This document shows, in pieces, positions 45,743 to 54,745 of a stretch of 64,000 nt of DNA (its first letter is position 1; each line of letters starts with the position of its first letter). The stretch is taken from contig NZ_JAERQD010000002.1 of the NCBI RefSeq assembly GCF_016735695.1, forward strand, positions 186,001-250,000, in the 5' to 3' direction. The translations under genes were made by a program, and so were the position numbers. Source of the stretch: Microvirga zambiensis WSM3693. Its GTDB lineage: Bacteria; Pseudomonadota; Alphaproteobacteria; Rhizobiales; Beijerinckiaceae. Below the pieces are notes generated by a model. It did no database searches, had not been told where the DNA came from, and saw only the letters and a list, made by a program, of their open reading frames with translations.

Positions 45743-47473
45743 ATGGCACGCACGCAGGCAGAGCTGAAAATCGACGAGGATGCCGATTCGGGCGCCTCCG
45801 GGCCCGTGCCCGGCGTGCAGGCGCTGACGCGGGGCATCCAGCTTCTCGATCTCGTCGCCTCGGCCGCCACGCCGCCGCGCTTCACGGACCTGCTCGACCT
45901 CACCGGCATGCCGAAGGGCACCTTGCACCGGATCCTCCAGGCGCTCGTCGACGAGAGGCTGCTCAAGCTCGACGGGCGCGACCAGACGTACCGGCTCGGC
46001 TCGCGGCTGTTCCAGTGGGCGCACCGGGTCTGGGACGATTTCGACCTGCGCGGGGCGGCGGAGCCCGAGCTGGAGCGTCTGCGCGATCTCACCGGCGAAA
46101 CGGTGCGTCTCGGCATCCTCGACGGCGACGAGATCCTCTATATCGATCAGCGCGAGGTGCCGCAGCCCGTGCGCCTCAGCAACGGGGTGGGCAGCCGGGC
46201 GAAGCCCTATGCCAGCGGCCTCGGCAAGGCGATCCTGGCGCATCTCTCCCTCGAGATGCGCCGCAAGCTTCTCGGCGATGCGGAGCTGGCGCGCCTGACG
46301 CCGCACACGATCGCTGATTTCGGCGAGCTGATCAGCCAGCTCGATCTCACCAAGGCCCGCGGCTATGCCGTCTCGATCGACGAGCAGAATGTCGGCATCA
46401 GTTCCGTTGCAGCCCCCATCCTGGATCACGAGGCCAAGCCTCTCGGCGCGATCGGCGTCATCGGTCCGTCCTTCCGGCTGCCGCCGGAGCGCCTGCATGC
46501 TCTCGGGCGCGACGTCATCGAGGCGGCCCGGCGGATTTCCGGAAATATTGGCGAGGTGGCGATGTCGCTGAATATCAACCCGCGTCCGCTCGGGCCCGAC
46601 CGGGAGGACGTGCGTTGCGCCATTCCTGCCAGCCTCTTCCTCGGAGAGGGGCCGCATTGGTCCGTGCAGGATCAGCAGCTCTCCTTCGTCGACATCCTCG
46701 CGCCGTCGGTCTGCATCGGCGATCCGGAAAAAGGATCCTACCGGTCCTGGGCCATGCCGGAGCTCACGAGCTTCCTCATTCCGCGGAAAGGAGGCGGCTT
46801 CGTCGCCGGCATGCAGAGCGAGCTGCGGGCGATCAGCCCATCCATGACCGAGAGCGTGGCGCTCGTCAGGCCCGAAACCAGCAGGCCCGGCAACCGCTTC
46901 AACGACGGCAAGTGCGACCGGAAAGGCCGGCTATGGGCGGGCACGCTCGCCATCGACACGACCCCGGGCCAGGGTTCGCTCTGGCGGCTCGATCCGGACG
47001 GCAAGGTGCACGAGATGGATCGTGGCTTCCACGTGTCGAACGGCCTGGGCTGGAGCCCCGACGACAAGCTCTTCTACTTCACGGACACGGCGAAGCAGAC
47101 GATCTACGTCTACGATTTCGACAGCGAAACGGGCGCCATCGAAAACCGCCGCGTCTTCGTGACCGTGCCGGAAAGCGAAGGCAAGCCGGATGGCTTGACC
47201 ATCGATGCCGAAGGCTTCGTGTGGAGTGCGCATTGGGATGGCTGGTGCGTCACGCGCTACGACCCCGAGGGGCATGTGGAGCGCGTCATCAATCTGCCCG
47301 TGCCGCGCCCGACGAGCTGCGTGTTCGGCGGCGCCGACATGCAGACGCTGTTCGTGACCTCCGCGCGCATCAGGCTGTCCGCCGCGCAGATCGCCGATGC
47401 GCCGATGTCGGGCAGCGTTTTCGCCATCGACACCGGAATCAAGGGCCTGCCCGAAAACCTCTTCGGCGGCTGA
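45743..47473 (+). CDS. IclR transcriptional regulator fused to SMP-30/gluconolactonase
   Basis: A 576-residue fusion. Residues about 25-270 are a complete IclR regulator: winged HTH (RFTDLLDLTGMPKGTLHRIL) and effector domain (LRDLTGETVRLGILDGDEIL, GVGSRAKPYASGLGKAILAH, GYAVSIDEQNVGISSVAAPI). From about 295 it is an SMP-30 beta-propeller lactonase with the metal/catalytic positions kept: Glu in LGEGPHWS, Asn/Asp in NRFNDGKCDRKGRLWAGT, Asn in VSNGLGWSPDD, Asp in KPDGLTIDAEGFVW. It should therefore both regulate the cluster and hydrolyse an aldonolactone. ATG 45743 has GGAG five bases upstream. Divergent from the dehydratase/kinase genes and leading the ABC operon. Confidence 0.93.
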   Translation: MARTQAELKIDEDADSGASGPVPGVQALTRGIQLLDLVASAATPPRFTDLLDLTGMPKGTLHRILQALVDERLLKLDGRDQTYRLGSRLFQWAHRVWDDFDLRGAAEPELERLRDLTGETVRLGILDGDEILYIDQREVPQPVRLSNGVGSRAKPYASGLGKAILAHLSLEMRRKLLGDAELARLTPHTIADFGELISQLDLTKARGYAVSIDEQNVGISSVAAPILDHEAKPLGAIGVIGPSFRLPPERLHALGRDVIEAARRISGNIGEVAMSLNINPRPLGPDREDVRCAIPASLFLGEGPHWSVQDQQLSFVDILAPSVCIGDPEKGSYRSWAMPELTSFLIPRKGGGFVAGMQSELRAISPSMTESVALVRPETSRPGNRFNDGKCDRKGRLWAGTLAIDTTPGQGSLWRLDPDGKVHEMDRGFHVSNGLGWSPDDKLFYFTDTAKQTIYVYDFDSETGAIENRRVFVTVPESEGKPDGLTIDAEGFVWSAHWDGWCVTRYDPEGHVERVINLPVPRPTSCVFGGADMQTLFVTSARIRLSAAQIADAPMSGSVFAIDTGIKGLPENLFGG

Positions 47474-47501
47474 GACATATTGCGAGGGTAAAGCAACCGA
47501 A

Positions 47502-48599
47502 ATGGCCAGGCTCGAGCTGAAACAGATCCGCAAATCCTTCGGCCCTGTCGATGTCCTGAAGGGAATCGACCTGACCGTCGAAGACGGCGAGTTCACCGCT
47601 TTCGTCGGCCCCTCGGGCTGCGGAAAGTCGACGCTTCTCCGTCTCATCTGCGGACTCGACGAAATCAGCTCCGGCGAGATGATCATCGACGGGCAGGTGG
47701 TGAACGACGTGCCGCCGGCGAAGCGCGGCATCGCCATGGTGTTCCAGTCCTACGCGCTCTATCCGCACATGTCCGTCGCCGACAACATGGGCTACGCGCT
47801 CAAGCTCGCCGGGACGTCGAAGGAGGAGATCCGAAGCCGTGTCGAGGCGGCCGCGAAGGTCCTGCGCATCTCGGACTATCTCAAGCGCAAGCCCCGGCAA
47901 TTGTCCGGCGGCCAGCGCCAGCGCGTCGCCATCGGTCGCGCCATCGTGCGCGAACCGCAGATCTTCCTCTTCGACGAGCCCCTGTCCAATCTCGATGCCG
48001 CGCTCCGGGTCGAGATGCGCATCGAGATCGCGCGCATGAAGGAGCGGCTCGGCACCACGATGATCTACGTCACCCACGACCAGATCGAGGCCATGACCCT
48101 CGCCGACAAGATCGTCGTGCTGAATGCCGGCAAAGTGGAGCAGATCGGATCGCCGCTCGACCTCTACAACGCCCCGGTCAACCGCTTCGTTGCCGGCTTC
48201 ATAGGCTCGCCGCGGATGAACTTCCTCGCCGTGCACGGCGGGCGTCACGAGGGTGGCCGCGTCCGGGTGAATGGCGGGACGGTGAGCCTGAACACGCTTC
48301 CGCACGACACGCCGAGCGAAATCGGCGTTCGTCCCGAGCATCTGCAGCTTTGCGCGCCGGGAAGCAGCAACGCTCTCGATGGTCGGATCGCCATGACCGA
48401 GCATCTGGGAAGCGACACCTACGCCTATGTGTCGCTCGAGGGAGCCGAAGAGATGATTGTCGTCCGCCTCGAAGGCGAGCGCTCGATCAGGCAGGGCGAG
48501 CAGGTTGGCGTGTTCGTCAATCCCGATGCGGTGCACGTGTTCTCCGCCGATGGAAGGACGCTCGTTTCCGCCAAGCCGATGGCGAGGAATGCGGCATGA
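47502..48599 (+). CDS. sugar ABC transporter ATP-binding protein (UgpC/MsmX type)
   Basis: Energises the sugar importer encoded downstream. 365 residues: Walker A FVGPSGCGKSTLL, Q loop, signature QLSGGQRQRVAIGRAIV, Walker B IFLFDEPLSNLDA, H-loop THDQIEAMTL, and the C-terminal TOBE/OB regulatory domain (IGVRPEHLQL, EHLGSDTYAYVSLEG) typical of the CUT1 group. The SD is poor (GAGG 15 bases upstream), 28 bases behind the fusion gene. Its stop overlaps the SDR start as ATGA. Confidence 0.95.
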   Translation: MARLELKQIRKSFGPVDVLKGIDLTVEDGEFTAFVGPSGCGKSTLLRLICGLDEISSGEMIIDGQVVNDVPPAKRGIAMVFQSYALYPHMSVADNMGYALKLAGTSKEEIRSRVEAAAKVLRISDYLKRKPRQLSGGQRQRVAIGRAIVREPQIFLFDEPLSNLDAALRVEMRIEIARMKERLGTTMIYVTHDQIEAMTLADKIVVLNAGKVEQIGSPLDLYNAPVNRFVAGFIGSPRMNFLAVHGGRHEGGRVRVNGGTVSLNTLPHDTPSEIGVRPEHLQLCAPGSSNALDGRIAMTEHLGSDTYAYVSLEGAEEMIVVRLEGERSIRQGEQVGVFVNPDAVHVFSADGRTLVSAKPMARNAA

Positions 48600-49402
48600 C
48601 CGTACATCAGGAACTCATCCCGCGCGTATCGGTGGAAGGCGCGGTCTATCCGAGCCTCAAGGGCAGGGGCGTGCTGATCACAGGCGGCGGATCGGGGATC
48701 GGAGCCTCGCTCGTCGAGCACTTCTGCGCGCAAGGGGCCCATGTCGGCTTCATCGAGCTCAACCGGGATTATGCGGAAGAGTCCGCCCGTCTCATCGAGT
48801 CGAGGACGGGCAACCGGCCGCATTATGAGGCCGTGGACCTTCGCGACATCGGCGCGCTGCGTTCCGCCATCAGCGCGCTCTCGGAGCGCATCGGGACCAT
48901 TCGTGTTTTGGTCAACAATGCCGGCAACGACGATAGGCTGCCGATCGAGGACGTGACGCCGGATTACTGGGACGAGCGCTTCCAGACCAATCTGCGCCAC
49001 CAGTTCTTCGCCGCGCAGGCGGTGATCGGCGCCATGGCCCAGGCGGGCGGCGGCTCCATCGTCAATATGGGCTCGATCTCGTGGATGCGCGGCGCCGCCG
49101 GCCTCATCTTCTACACCACGGCGAAATCGGCGGTGATGGGCCTGACCAAGTCGCTCGCGCGCGAGGTCGGCGAGCGCAACATCCGCGTCAATTCCATCGC
49201 GCCCGGCTGGGTTCTCACCGAGCGCCAGGTCGAGCGCGCCAAGCGCATCTATCAAGGCAAGTTCGCCGAATATCTCGAGGTGCAGTGCCTCAAGGAACAT
49301 CTTCTGCCGCCTGACATCGCCCGGATGGCTCTCTGGCTTGCTGCCGACGACTCACGTCTCGTGACCGCGCAGACCTTCATCGTCGACGGAGGGGTGGTGT
49401 AG
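48596..49402 (+). CDS. short-chain dehydrogenase, probable aldose 1-dehydrogenase
   Basis: A 268-residue classical SDR. NAD(P) motif TGGGSGIG (29-36), NNAG (107-110), catalytic Ser160 (NMGSISW), Tyr173 and Lys177 (YTTAK); C-terminal FIVDGG. In this cluster (lactonase, aldonate dehydratases, KDGal kinase, sugar ABC importer) it fits the first step, oxidation of an aldose to its lactone. D-galactose, L-arabinose or L-fucose are candidates; the sequence alone does not decide. An N-terminal extension of about 18 residues precedes the fold. Confidence 0.9.
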   Translation: MTVHQELIPRVSVEGAVYPSLKGRGVLITGGGSGIGASLVEHFCAQGAHVGFIELNRDYAEESARLIESRTGNRPHYEAVDLRDIGALRSAISALSERIGTIRVLVNNAGNDDRLPIEDVTPDYWDERFQTNLRHQFFAAQAVIGAMAQAGGGSIVNMGSISWMRGAAGLIFYTTAKSAVMGLTKSLAREVGERNIRVNSIAPGWVLTERQVERAKRIYQGKFAEYLEVQCLKEHLLPPDIARMALWLAADDSRLVTAQTFIVDGGVV

Positions 49403-49475
49403 CGCACGGCCGCCCTCAAGGGAAAAAGCGTGTGCGGGAATATGGAGTCAAGGCTCCGTATCGGGAGGACAAACG

Positions 49476-50762
49476 ATGAAAAACTTCAAGTCGATGGCAT
49501 CAGCCGTCGTGATAGCCGCGGGACTTGGCCTCTCCGGCCAGGCCGCGCAGGCGGCCGATGTCAGCTTCATGAGCTTCAGCTATGCCGAGGAGGCCGCCAA
49601 GCCTTCCGTCGAGGCGCTGCTGAAGGGTTTTGAGGCCCAGACCAAGCTTTCGGTCGAGCCGCTCGGCTATGCCTGGGGCGACATGCAGAAGAATATCTTT
49701 CTGCGCGCACGCTCCAAGACGCTGCCTGGCGTCGCGCAGCTCTCCGAGCGCTGGCTACCGAGCTTCGCCAATGTCGCCGGCCTCGTCGATCTGAACGAGG
49801 TCTATGGCAAGGACAAGCTCGCCGAGATCTTCGCTCCCGATGCGCTCGCCATGGGGCAGATCGGCTCCAAGCAATATGCGCTGCCGCTGATCTCGGGCTC
49901 CATTGGCCTCATCGGCAACAAGGCGGTGCTGGAAAAGGCCGGCATTACCAAGCTGCCGACGACGGTCGATGAATTCCGCACGGCGCTGGTCGCGGTTCGC
50001 GACAAGGTGCCGAACTCGGTGCCCTACACGATGGCGACCAAGAACAACGGCTCGATCCTGCTCGACTTCATGATCTGGAACTGGACCTTCGGCGGTGAGA
50101 TCATAGACGAGCAGGGCAAGGTGAAGGTCGGCAACGGTGATGCCGGCAAGCAGGCGCTCAGTTTCATGGTCGGCCTGATGAAGGACCGCTTGGCTGCTCC
50201 CGAGATCGACCGGCCGGATGCCCGTCGTCTCGTGGCGCAGAACGCCTCCGCCTTCTTCTTCGACGCGCCGCAGGCCAGGACGCACCTGCGCAGCTTCTCC
50301 GGCCAGGGCGCTGCCTTCGATGCCAATGTTCTGCCGATGCCGACCCCGGTAACGGCGAATGGCAAGGAGCCGGCCTCGATCCAGTGGGGTCACCTGCTGG
50401 TTCAGTTCGCGGCGGACGGCAAGGCGAATGCCGATGCGCCGGCGAGCAAGTTCATCTCGTACCTGACCTCCGATGCGGCGCAGGCCACGTTCCCGCTCGA
50501 GCAGAGCGCTCTGCCCGTGACGAAATCGGGCCGAGCCAATCCGAAGGTGACGGGCGATTCATTCCTCGCCGCCTGGGCCAAGGCCGCCGGCAAGCCGAAG
50601 CGCAACGAAGTCGGCATCTGGTCGAACGCCGCCGAGCTGACGCAGGTCATCGGCGAGGAAGTGCAGGGCGCATTGCTCGGCCAGAAGAGCGCCGACGATG
50701 CGATCCAGGCGATGCAGAAGCGCCTCGAGACGTCGATGGCCAACGTCAACAAGCAGAACTGA
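49476..50762 (+). CDS. sugar ABC transporter substrate-binding protein
   Basis: Periplasmic receptor of the CUT1-type importer. 428 residues with a signal peptide (VVIAAGLGLSGQAAQA, cleavage near QAADV), SBP_bac_1 fold: VEPLGYAWGDMQKNIFLRAR, KQYALPLISGSIGLIGNKAV, PYTMATKNNGSILLDFMIWN. GGGAGG lies 6-7 bases before ATG 49476. It stands between the SDR and the two permeases. Confidence 0.94.
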   Translation: MKNFKSMASAVVIAAGLGLSGQAAQAADVSFMSFSYAEEAAKPSVEALLKGFEAQTKLSVEPLGYAWGDMQKNIFLRARSKTLPGVAQLSERWLPSFANVAGLVDLNEVYGKDKLAEIFAPDALAMGQIGSKQYALPLISGSIGLIGNKAVLEKAGITKLPTTVDEFRTALVAVRDKVPNSVPYTMATKNNGSILLDFMIWNWTFGGEIIDEQGKVKVGNGDAGKQALSFMVGLMKDRLAAPEIDRPDARRLVAQNASAFFFDAPQARTHLRSFSGQGAAFDANVLPMPTPVTANGKEPASIQWGHLLVQFAADGKANADAPASKFISYLTSDAAQATFPLEQSALPVTKSGRANPKVTGDSFLAAWAKAAGKPKRNEVGIWSNAAELTQVIGEEVQGALLGQKSADDAIQAMQKRLETSMANVNKQN

Positions 50763-50838
50763 TCTTCTCGGCTGGCTGCGCTCTCCGGTGCGGCCAGCCG
50801 ACTTCCTCAAGCAGTTTTCCTTTGCAGATGATGATCCC

Positions 50839-51780
50839 ATGAGCCTAGCCGCCGACATCACGACAGCGCCTTCATCGGCCAGGGTTTCCCCTCACGCGGT
50901 GCGTGGCGGGCTGAAGGCCGGCCAGCGTCGCATCGGCGTATTGCTGCTGCTGCCGGCGGCCATCGCCTTCGGTCTCGTCATCCTCTATCCGTTCCTGCAG
51001 GCGCTGGCGCTCTCGCTCTTCGAGTACACGCTCGAGACCCCGGCGCCGCGCTTCACCGGCCTCGCCAACTTCGCCAAGATCGCGGCGACGCCCGATGTCT
51101 GGCAGGCCTTCGCCACCACGGCGATCTACGTGTTCTTCACGACGACGGGGACGCTGATCCTCGGTCTCGCCTGGGCGCTCATTCTCAACCAGCCTTTCCG
51201 AGGCCGGGGATTGCTGCGTTCCATGTCGCTGCTGCCCTGGGTACTGCCCAGCACCGTGAGCGCCTTCATCTGGGGCTGGATCTTCAACAGCCGCTATGGC
51301 GTGCTCAACGCTCTTCTGCTGGAACTCGGCTTCATCGACATGCCGCAGGCCTGGCTGTCCACATCGACCGGGGCCATGATCGCCGTGATCATCACCAAGA
51401 TCTGGCTGTCGATCCCGCTGTTCATGGCGTTCTTCCTGGCTGGTCTGCAGAACATGGACCGCGAGCAGGTCGATGCGGCCCGCGTCGACGGCGCGAATAA
51501 CTGGGCCATCCTGCGCGATCACGTGCTGCCGCATCTGCGTCCCGTGCTGATCGTGGTGGTGGTTCTCGGCGTCATCGGCAACCTGCAGCAATTCGACACG
51601 ATCTATGCCCTGACTGGCGGCGGGCCGGTCCGCGCCACCGCGGTTCTCTCGGTCGAGGTCTATCGCCGCGCCTTCGAGCAGTGGGATATCGGCTTTGCGT
51701 CCGCCATCGGCGTGCTCTGGGTCGCGACCCTGCTGCCGCCGGCCTTCCTGTATCTGCGCATGCTGGTGAAAGGCGCCTAA
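50839..51780 (+). CDS. sugar ABC transporter permease (MalF/UgpA type)
   Basis: A 313-residue six-helix permease. Cytoplasmic N-terminus, first helix GVLLLLPAAIAFGLVILYPF, and the EAA loop seen as DREQVDAARVDGANNWAILRDHVLPHLRP, which contacts the ATPase. The start ATG 50839 lacks a clear SD. One base separates it from the next permease. Confidence 0.94.
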   Translation: MSLAADITTAPSSARVSPHAVRGGLKAGQRRIGVLLLLPAAIAFGLVILYPFLQALALSLFEYTLETPAPRFTGLANFAKIAATPDVWQAFATTAIYVFFTTTGTLILGLAWALILNQPFRGRGLLRSMSLLPWVLPSTVSAFIWGWIFNSRYGVLNALLLELGFIDMPQAWLSTSTGAMIAVIITKIWLSIPLFMAFFLAGLQNMDREQVDAARVDGANNWAILRDHVLPHLRPVLIVVVVLGVIGNLQQFDTIYALTGGGPVRATAVLSVEVYRRAFEQWDIGFASAIGVLWVATLLPPAFLYLRMLVKGA

Positions 51781-51781
51781 C

Positions 51782-52618
51782 ATGTTCGATCTGTCCAGCA
51801 CCGTCTCCAAGGTGGTCTTCGGCCTGCTGCTCGCGCTGATCGGCCTCTTCCTGTTCTTCCCGCTCTACTGGCTGATCATCTCCTCTGTGAAGTCGAATGC
51901 CGAGCTCTACAGCATCGTCCCGACGCCGTTCCCGCTGGCGCCGACGCTGACGCATTTCATCACCGCCCTGACGACCGGCAAGCTGCCGATGTATCTGGTC
52001 AACAGCCTGATCGCGTCGGGGTCGAGCGCGGCCCTCAACACGCTGCTGGCGCTCTATGCTGGCTACAGCTTCGCGAAGTACCGCTTCACAGGGCGTCAGC
52101 CGGTCATGCTCTTCATGCTCTCCGCGCAGATGTTTCCGTTCGGACTGCTACTGATCAGCATCTATCCGCTGATGAGCGAAGTCGGCCTGCTCGATACGAG
52201 GCCCGGCCTGATCCTCAGCTACATCGTCTTTGCGCTGCCGGTCTCCACCTACATGCTCTACAGCTACTTCTCGCAGGTGCCGGACGAGCTGATCGAGGCG
52301 GCGCGGGCGGACGGGGCGAGTGACCTGCGCATCTTCCACACCATCGTGATCCCGATCTCGATCCCGCCCATCGTGACCGTATTCCTGTATTCCTTCATGT
52401 GGTCGTGGAACGATCTCCTTTATTCGATGACGCTCATCGTCTCCGACGACAAGCGTACCATCGGGCCGGGCCTGCTGCTCACCTATCTCAACGAGGTCAA
52501 CTCGGATTGGGGTGGCGCCATGGCGGCTTCGCTCTTAGCATCTGCTCCCATCGTTGCCGCTTTCCTCTTTCTCCAGCGCTATTTCATTCAAGGCGTTACA
52601 GCAGGAGCTGTTAAATGA
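51782..52618 (+). CDS. sugar ABC transporter permease (MalG/UgpE type)
   Basis: A 278-residue second permease: first helix KVVFGLLLALIGLFLFFPLYW, helix region NSLIASGSSAALNTLLALYA, EAA loop PDELIEAARADGASDLRIFHTIVIP. Completes the importer together with the ATPase at 47502 and the receptor at 49476. Its end overlaps the DapA-family gene by ATGA. Confidence 0.94.
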   Translation: MFDLSSTVSKVVFGLLLALIGLFLFFPLYWLIISSVKSNAELYSIVPTPFPLAPTLTHFITALTTGKLPMYLVNSLIASGSSAALNTLLALYAGYSFAKYRFTGRQPVMLFMLSAQMFPFGLLLISIYPLMSEVGLLDTRPGLILSYIVFALPVSTYMLYSYFSQVPDELIEAARADGASDLRIFHTIVIPISIPPIVTVFLYSFMWSWNDLLYSMTLIVSDDKRTIGPGLLLTYLNEVNSDWGGAMAASLLASAPIVAAFLFLQRYFIQGVTAGAVK

Positions 52619-53526
52619 AGACCCCGCTTGCCGGAGCCTTTCCGGTTCTTCCCACGCCCTTCCGCTCCAACGGGGCCATCGACGAGACCGACTTCATCGC
52701 ACTCATTCGATTCGCAGTCGACAGCGCCGTCGACGGCGTCGTCTATCCGGGCGTCGCCAGCGAGGTGGATACCTTGAGCGAGGAGGAGCGGCGAAGCCAG
52801 GTCAACCTCCTGGCAAAGGAGATCGACGGCCGGATCCCGATCATCATCGGCGCGAGCGATCCCGATCCCGCCATCGCCGCCCGTCACGTCGCCCATGCGG
52901 CTGAAATCGGTGCCGCTGCGGCGATGGTGATGGCGCCCGGGCATCTCGGCAACTCGATTGCGGCCCAGACGGAGTATTTCCAGCAGGTCGCAGCCGATGC
53001 CGGCGTGCCGATCATGCTGCAGAACCAGCCGAAGCCCATCGGCGCTGGCCTGACGCCGGAGGAGGTCGCGGCCGTGGCTTCCGCCGTGGACATGATCCGC
53101 TACGTCAAGGAGGAAACGCCTCCCTGCGGCCAGCACCTCACGCGCATCAAGAACGCAGCCGGCTCTTCCGTCGATGCGATTTTCGGCGGTGCCGGCGGGC
53201 GTTACGTGATGGACGAGATGGCGCGCGGCGCCGCCGGCACCATGCCGGCCTGCGAGCTTGCCGACATTCATGCCATGATGATGAAGTCATGGCGCGAGGG
53301 CGACATCGCAACCGCACGCAAGCTCTATTCCGCCTCGCTGCCGCTGCTGAACTTCCAGGCGATCTTCCGCATGCACATGACCAAGGAAGTCCTGCGCCGG
53401 CGCGGCGTCATCCGCAACACCTTCGTTCGCGGAAAGGGGCCGAAATTCGACGACGGGGATCGCGCCGAGCTTTCACTTCTTCTTCAGGAGGCGCTGCTTC
53501 CCTACAAGCATCACCGCCCGGTCTGA
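52615..53526 (+). CDS. DapA/NanA-family aldolase or dehydratase, atypical active site
   Basis: A 303-residue member of the dihydrodipicolinate synthase/N-acetylneuraminate lyase fold (class I aldolase). The Schiff-base Lys is Lys165 in IRYVKEET. Two usual features are changed: the carboxylate-binding GTTGE loop reads PGVASEVDTL, and the segment that normally holds the catalytic Tyr (YNVPxRTG) reads IMLQNQPKPIG with no Tyr. Such variants occur among sugar-acid enzymes. In this cluster it may cleave or dehydrate a 2-keto-3-deoxy acid, making up for the missing DgoA. Coupled to the upstream permease by ATGA and 6 bases before the next gene. Confidence 0.88.
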   Translation: MKTPLAGAFPVLPTPFRSNGAIDETDFIALIRFAVDSAVDGVVYPGVASEVDTLSEEERRSQVNLLAKEIDGRIPIIIGASDPDPAIAARHVAHAAEIGAAAAMVMAPGHLGNSIAAQTEYFQQVAADAGVPIMLQNQPKPIGAGLTPEEVAAVASAVDMIRYVKEETPPCGQHLTRIKNAAGSSVDAIFGGAGGRYVMDEMARGAAGTMPACELADIHAMMMKSWREGDIATARKLYSASLPLLNFQAIFRMHMTKEVLRRRGVIRNTFVRGKGPKFDDGDRAELSLLLQEALLPYKHHRPV

Positions 53527-53532
53527 ACGCTC

Positions 53533-54720
53533 ATGAGTAATTCGGTCGATTCCATCGTCAAGGTTGAAACCTTCATCATCTCGATCCCGCGCGAGGTGCC
53601 GTATCTCGGACCTCTGAAGGACGGCGAGCGGATCAACGAGCGCGGTTATCTGGTGCGCAAGGGCAACCGCACGATCTATCCCTCGACGGACATGACCCTG
53701 CTCATCAAGGTGACGGGCGAGAGCGGACACGTCGGCTGGGGCGAGTGCTATGGGATCGTGGCACCGGAGGCGACGAAGGCCATCATCGACGATGTGCTCG
53801 GCCCCGTCATCATCGGGCGCGACCCTGGAGATGCGGTCGTGATCCATGAAGACCTCTACGATCTCATGCGGGTTCGCGGGTTCTTCGGCGGCTATTACGT
53901 GGATGCGCTTGCCGGCGTCGACCTCGCGCTCTGGGATCTTGCGGCCAAGAATCTCGGCGTTTCGGTTTCGACGCTGCTCGGCGGGCGGCGGCACTCCACC
54001 ATTCCGGCCTATGTTTCCGGCCTGCCCCGCGCCACCCTTCAGGAGCGCTGCGACCTCGCCGTCGAATGGGTCAAGAAGGGCTATCGCGGCATCAAGTTCG
54101 CGGCGGTGGTGTCGGACGAGGGCATCGTCCGCGAGATGCAGGCTTTGCGCGAAGCCGTGGGACCCGACATCGATCTCATGGTCGACCTGCACTGGAAATT
54201 CGAGGCATCCGAAGCGGTGCGCCTGATCCGGCGGCTCGAAGCCTCGAATCTCTACTTCGCCGAGGCGCCCTGCCAGCCGGAAGATCTCGAAGGCCAGGCC
54301 CGTGTGGCGCGCGGGATCGGCGTGCCGCTGGCTCTCGGCGAGGAATGGCGGACGGTCTATGAATACCGCCCCCGGCTGGAAGCGCGCTGCATGGGCGTGA
54401 TCCAGCCCGAGATCGGCCACACCGGCATAACGGAATTCATCCAGATCGGCCGGATGGCGCAGACCTTCCACATCAACACGATCCCGCACGCCTCCATCAG
54501 CGTCGGCATCTTCATGGCGGCTAGCCTCGTGACGTCGTCGGCGCTTCAGCGGGTTCCCTATCACGAGTACCAGCACTCGGTTTTCGACCGCAATCTGAGC
54601 TTCACCACCGGGGATATGGGCTGCGCCGACGGGCATTACACGGTGCCGACCGGGGCTGGGCTCGGTGTCGAGCCCAAGGACAGCCTGTTCGATTACGTGG
54701 TCGCCGAGGGCCGGCGCTGA
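53533..54720 (+). CDS. enolase-superfamily acid-sugar dehydratase
   Basis: A 395-residue mandelate racemase-family enzyme. Lys188 (YRGIKFAAVV), Asp218-x-His220 (MVDLHWKF), Glu244 (YFAEAPCQ), Glu270 (LALGEEWR) and His319 (NTIPHASISVG). The Asp-x-His pair at strand 3 and His at strand 7 are the pattern of galactonate/acid-sugar dehydratases, so removal of water from an aldonate is the best guess. It is the last gene of the ABC operon and is distinct from the enolase-family gene at 44477, which keeps a Lys-x-Lys motif. Confidence 0.9.
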   Translation: MSNSVDSIVKVETFIISIPREVPYLGPLKDGERINERGYLVRKGNRTIYPSTDMTLLIKVTGESGHVGWGECYGIVAPEATKAIIDDVLGPVIIGRDPGDAVVIHEDLYDLMRVRGFFGGYYVDALAGVDLALWDLAAKNLGVSVSTLLGGRRHSTIPAYVSGLPRATLQERCDLAVEWVKKGYRGIKFAAVVSDEGIVREMQALREAVGPDIDLMVDLHWKFEASEAVRLIRRLEASNLYFAEAPCQPEDLEGQARVARGIGVPLALGEEWRTVYEYRPRLEARCMGVIQPEIGHTGITEFIQIGRMAQTFHINTIPHASISVGIFMAASLVTSSALQRVPYHEYQHSVFDRNLSFTTGDMGCADGHYTVPTGAGLGVEPKDSLFDYVVAEGRR

Positions 54721-54745
54721 CGGCGCTGGACTTGCACACCGCCAG

